64,000 nt of DNA from Stictocephala bisonia. Taxonomy: Eukaryota; Arthropoda; Insecta; Hemiptera; Membracidae. The notes beneath the pieces are model-generated. The model saw only the letters and a list, made by a program, of their open reading frames with translations. It was not told the origin of the DNA and ran no database searches. The translations under genes were made by a program, and so were the position numbers. This document shows positions 55,701-61,700 of this stretch, one piece after another. Location: contig JAQJVL010000058.1 of NCBI GenBank assembly GCA_035578905.1, forward strand, positions 1,937,697 to 2,001,696, read 5' to 3'. The stretch's first letter is position 1; each line of letters opens with the position of its first letter.

Positions 55701-58700
55701 AGTCACTTGACGATTACAGTCTCTGTCTGTCAATATAGTCAATTCTTACTCTAGTGGTAGAGAGTTGCATGTTAGATCGTTATGATGCTTTAATTTAATT
55801 ATTTAATAGTTTTAATTTATTGATTTTAATCCATTTTTCTAAATGTAATTAGAAAAAGAAATAAATTACATACTGTAATTCACATTTTTAACTGATCATA
55901 ATGTTATAGATTATTAGTGCAAAGACTTCTATCTTTAAATTTTACAATAAATAAAAACAGCTGATATAACCAAAGTTATATTGCAATAACTACTTTAACA
56001 GTATTATTTCTTAACAATATGGGAGAATTACTATAACATAATCATCCATCATTTTGTACGGCAATCGCGACTTTAATGACAGTGAATTATAAATTGGAGT
56101 TAAATGACACAACGGGCATGGCAGTGCGTGACCATTAACAGGCAAACTTACAGATTTTACTATACCTTGCTGCATGTTTCCACTGGAGGGGAACTGTGGT
56201 GGGAGATGTTTTCTGTCTCTCTCATACTACCTGCCCTACGCAGTTTTTCAATAAAGGACTTGATAGACAAAATTTCTTGAAAAACAATCAGGATATTTTT
56301 AAGTTTAAAATAAAACGTCAAAATTAGAAAAAATTGTGTGAATAAAATTGCAAACAATTGTGTTATTCTAAACTCCTGTCATCCAAAAGACCTATAATCT
56401 CTACAAATTGTCTCAACGTACAAATGATCAACATTTGTTTAAATCTTTTTGGCCAATTAGGGTAACTGAGTTCCTGACTAACCTAGTAATGTAATAAACT
56501 ATTGAGCCTAATCTAATCTCTTAATTATTAAACTTAACTGATATATTCACAACTTTGGAGTTACCAACTCTGCCTAGTTAAACAGAAATACTAGTTTTAA
56601 AAATAATAATAAGTGGTTTAATAACTTTTCACTTACATCAATAATAGTGTTTATCCTATGGTTATCTTTATAGGTAAGTTACGATTATTATTGTTAACCC
56701 ATTAGTATGTATATGTTTTGATGTAATATTTACTTGCAAACATTTTTGTTTTATGACAGAAAAAGATTAATAAAATGTATTCAATAAATGTGTGAAACGT
56801 CACCACCATGCAAGAACTGTTGTGACTCATCGAATTACCAAACGCGATCCTAGCCTCAGCGAACAGTGGCCAGGACATATGATTGCTAATAGTATCCTAT
56901 AATCACCACCTACAATAGATGGCTCTGGTTCAGTGTTAGGGCTTCAGACTGTGATCCCCAACTGCCCTAATAGTCGGTAATACAATCGTTCAATGAAGTT
57001 TACGTTCAGGCCTATAGGCCCATGTGAACTGGCATTGTAAGAAAAAAAAAAGAAAAAACGCTACAATACGGATAAGAAATGCATAATTTATAGTTTTCTA
57101 TTCTCTTTTGGGTTAGTCAGAGATATAAGTAAGATGTAAGTTAGAGAGCTGATTTAACAAAACAGTTTTTTACTTGGGAACATGTTGATTCTATGTCTTT
57201 ATAAACAATTGTGGTAAATCAGTGTAGTTTTTCTGAGGCTTGCAGCCATACTGGTCGACGACCCTCACATGGGTTCCGTAACATAGGCCGAGAAGGTCTA
57301 TGCAATTGATTGATGAATGCTTTTTTTCCTGTTGCAGGAAGAGAGCCAGGACCTTACTTAAACTCACGGCTATGTACTAATGCTATGTTTCAGGTTGGTC
57401 GTCCAGACAGTGGGTGAAGCCCGGGAAGCTGGATCGGCTGTGTGAGAGCATGATAGCAGGCCTGGCCTCTTTCTTCTTCATGAGGTGAGGCTGGGCCTCG
57501 CTTTGCAATTCTAGGAAAGTGTCAGGCGGTTTTAGTGGGTAAAAATCCCACACTACTAGCTGGAGCTAGTGTCTTTAAAGATTTCCCCTTGACTTAAAAA
57601 AAAATAAATCTAGTTTAGATTCCTCTAAACATGCAAATGGGTTAGCAAATAACAGACCTTACAAACTACATTACAATTAAATTACACAACGTTCCAATAT
57701 CACTGTTGTTTTCTTTCTTCCAGGAACACAATATCTTGAGCACAATCACTTTTAGCTCACTGTTTACTGCTAACGATTAAAAAACCTAATAAACATATTT
57801 AAACTACAAGATAAAAGCAGTAAACATACGAGCAACACTTACTTCGTCACTTTGAATATCCTTAACAGTCGAAGAGCTCTTAGAACCGACAGTCCGAATG
57901 AACCAGACTTTACTGCAGACCATATTACTTCAAAAATTGAACCACAAATAACTACACAATCGAATCTATTAAAGGCAGATTCAAAATAAATTCTAGGTCC
58001 CAAAGCATACATTTTTATAAACATTTCCATCATGAAAAGGCCAAGAAAAACGTATTCAGCATAAACTGCAAAAAATAAAAAACATCACCATTAATAATAA
58101 GAAATGTACAGTGAAAAGAGTGGCACACTATTTATAAGTATTACTATATAAATTAATCAAGCCATTTTCATGCAGGACTTTTAAGAGTCACCACAGAGAA
58201 GAAGAAAACAGAGGTCGCATCCAATAGTGCGCTAAATGTCTCAAGTAGTTATTTCTCCACTTAACCATTCGATGGCAGGGCTAGCACTTGGTCAGTCCCT
58301 CCTTTATTCCTCCCAAATCCTCAAGCATAAACATAGATAGCAACTGTAGAAAATATTACTACAGATGTATAAAGGTGTACATTAGTTGCGATCTATTATA
58401 ACTGCCACTGTGGCATTCACTTCGCCCCTGTATAATTGTTCTCTGTGGTGTCACTAATTATAAATTTACAGTTAAAATCACTGAAAATTTGCACTACTAG
58501 CTTAAAAAATCAAATCCAACAGAGGGAAGAATGATAGAATTAATAGGTTTATAACACAATTATGTCCTTGATAGTAAGTAACATTAGTGTACATGGAAAA
58601 AAAGCATAGTGTAAATGTAGTCAAATATATTATATTATTCCATTATAGAGCAAATCAGATTTGTGGAAAGGAATAGAAAAAAAAAAAAAGAAAAAAAAAC

Positions 58701-61700
58701 TGATTCAGATAATGTAAGGATGCCATTAATTTCCATACTTTTCTTAAACAGACTATAGGTCATATTGTTATAACAACTTTTAATGATTTGAAATTTTAAA
58801 ACTAAAAACGATTAAGCTATAAAGAACTTTCAGATTTAAAATCTCAATTGTTGACAACCTACTTTTTGAAAGATTAGGAAGACATTTTGAATACATAAAA
58901 AGATGTTAAGCAGGAAAAGAAAATTCAAACTTTTTTCTAGGATATCAGTGTAGTGTTTAAGGATTGATAAACAGCGTAAAGGATTTTCTATCTGAGTCAA
59001 TGATCTGATGAAAAATGTCCTGCGCCATAAATCTTAAATTAAGTTTTATGTATGATTTAGGTTTTACTTTTTAACCTGACGATAGTCTCGGATCAAAGAG
59101 CCAGAAAAACTGATACTCTTTAGATTCGCACTAAAGATGACAAATGATGACAATAGTCTCAAAAACTTTGAGCAAATTTCTGACAACAAAAACGAAAATC
59201 TTTATTCCTAGACCTGCAGTTAGATTAACACACAATCTGCAAGTTCAAATTACATATACAGTAGGATGTAGGTTTAACAAATAATAAAGTGTGGTTATAT
59301 TACAGCAGCCATTTAATATTTGTCACAAAATTCTATTGCATGATAATTGATTGTCAGTGGTTTCACACTTATGATATACAGTATAAAAAACATAATGATC
59401 TTTTAAAATTAAATCATCTACAAATATTATTAACCCTCTGTAAGCAATAAGCATAGATTGATCTCGAAAAGCTCTTAGCACAATGTTTATGTCAAATTAT
59501 TTGCACCAATTAAATTATTAGTTCAATATAAAAGATATTTATCCGTTGTGTTTGTGCCACATAATACTGTGATGTATATTAGCTGTAAACAGACTAAGTG
59601 GATAGTTAGTTTTTAAATATTTAGATCTGTTTTGGCAATTGTACGAGGTTGTCAATTTAATTAATTACTGCATAATTCTTGATAGTAGAGTTTTCCTACT
59701 ATCTAGTAATAGTTGTAAGTTAAATCCCTTATGTTTTACTTGGATTGTATAAAATATTGTTTAGTTTGGCTTTACTCACTACCACAGCAAATTTAGAACT
59801 ATACGCTGTGATGCTAGCATTGACTATAGGAACAGACTATCCAAGGCAATGATGTATCTAACAATGATTGCTTTCATATGAGCGCTCGGACAACTGTTTG
59901 GCGTACTATAAGCTCAGATATTAGTCACAGTATTTGCTAGAGAGAGGGAAGACTTCTAGCGAAAACCTAATACGAACTAATTTCACCGAACAGGAAAACC
60001 AACTTTACAGAACCCATTTGAGCAGACAGTATTCTTGTTTCTATAGTAAATGATGCTATACAGAAAATAGAAGTTTAAATAGAATTTACAATTTTCTTCA
60101 CCACATTTAAAGTACTAATTAAAAGAAATAAACTTAGTTCTGTCAAGAAACTTACATAAAAAATCAGTAAGGTATTTAGGTTGGTTGTAATGCTCCACAG
60201 CCACACACACAGTGTTGAAAAACACAAGTACAATAACAAACCAGTAGAATGTTTGTGTTTTCACTGTGTGTCTAATCCAAAATCTGAAAAAATACATTCG
60301 AAATTATTAAATGAAACTGAAACGTATTGTATTTTGCACATTTATTTTTCACACAATCCTAAAAATTGAGTTATATTTATGGGACCATTTTTACCCCTCT
60401 CTCAGGTTTGATGACTTTTTGAATATCATGAAGTAAGGTAGCCAGCCATGCATACCAATTAGGGAATACAAATTGTAGTTATATTTAAAAATAAAAACTC
60501 CGTAGTGTTCATTATAAAAATACAATTTAAGGAATTTTGTTTAAGCTAGCAAAAACTCTACAACATTAACAAGATTTCTTATGTAATGTATAAACAATGA
60601 GTAGAATACGATCAAATCAGAGATATTCAGTAACACTAAATGCACAAAGAATTGAGTTGGCCGCTGAAAATTATTTTTAGTGCCTCAACACTAAGTGGCA
60701 GATTAACATTTTACATCAAACCAGATTGCCACAGTTTTATTACATTGTACAGTGACGAATCAGCTTTAGCACAAAGTTAATTTAATTAATGTAATTTAAA
60801 AAGCAATAAATGATATACATGGTTTGGCAAACGTTTGGAGTCGGTTTAACAGCTTTATTATTATTTGGACTATAGATTACAACTTAACTAATTAAGTTGG
60901 AAACTAAACACAAATTTGTTAACGGGCATTAAAAACAGGCAAATAAATTGGTTTGAATCTTATCTATCTGAAAGAAAACAATACGTAGAAATAAGTAAAA
61001 TTGAACACAATAATTTAATAAAATACAAATCTAAAGAAGGAATAATTAAGTATGGCGTACCTCAAGGATCTATACTTGGACCCTTGTTGTTTATATGCTA
61101 CATAAAAAATATGCCAAACTGCCTTAGTAATCGGGACCAATCAAAAACGCAACTTTGCTTATTTGCTGATGATTCAAACCTTATTTTGTCATCAAAAACT
61201 GAAATTGAATTAGAAGTTAGCGCATATATAGAATTGGCTAAAATTCAAGATTTCCGTATTCAAAATAATCTAGTTTTAAATAAACAAAAACCAAATTATA
61301 TATCATTTAGTACAAAACAAAATCGAAAGGAATCAGATTTCCAAATTTGCATTGATGACGAAAGTATAGAAAAAATTGATGAAACAAATTTTCTTGGTCT
61401 ATGTATAGATAAAAATCTGAGTTGGGATAAACATGTTGACCACATTTTGGGTAAAATCAACTCGGGAATTTATGCTTTGAAAAGGCTTTCTTTTTTATGT
61501 AGCCTGTCTGTTCTAAAAATAGTTTTTCACGCCCATGTTCAGTCACACATTTCATATGGAATTTGTGTTTATGGTGGAACATCAAATAAAAATTTAAATA
61601 AAATATTAATTGCTCAAAAAAGCACTAAGAACTATGCTAAAAATTAAAAAAGATGATTCAGTCAGACAATACTTCAAGGAGTTAAAAATCTTGACAGTTT

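Noticed and set aside
60181..60369. Plus-strand open frame over the IIS1 exon
   Set aside because: It is the complement of a conserved cac exon.
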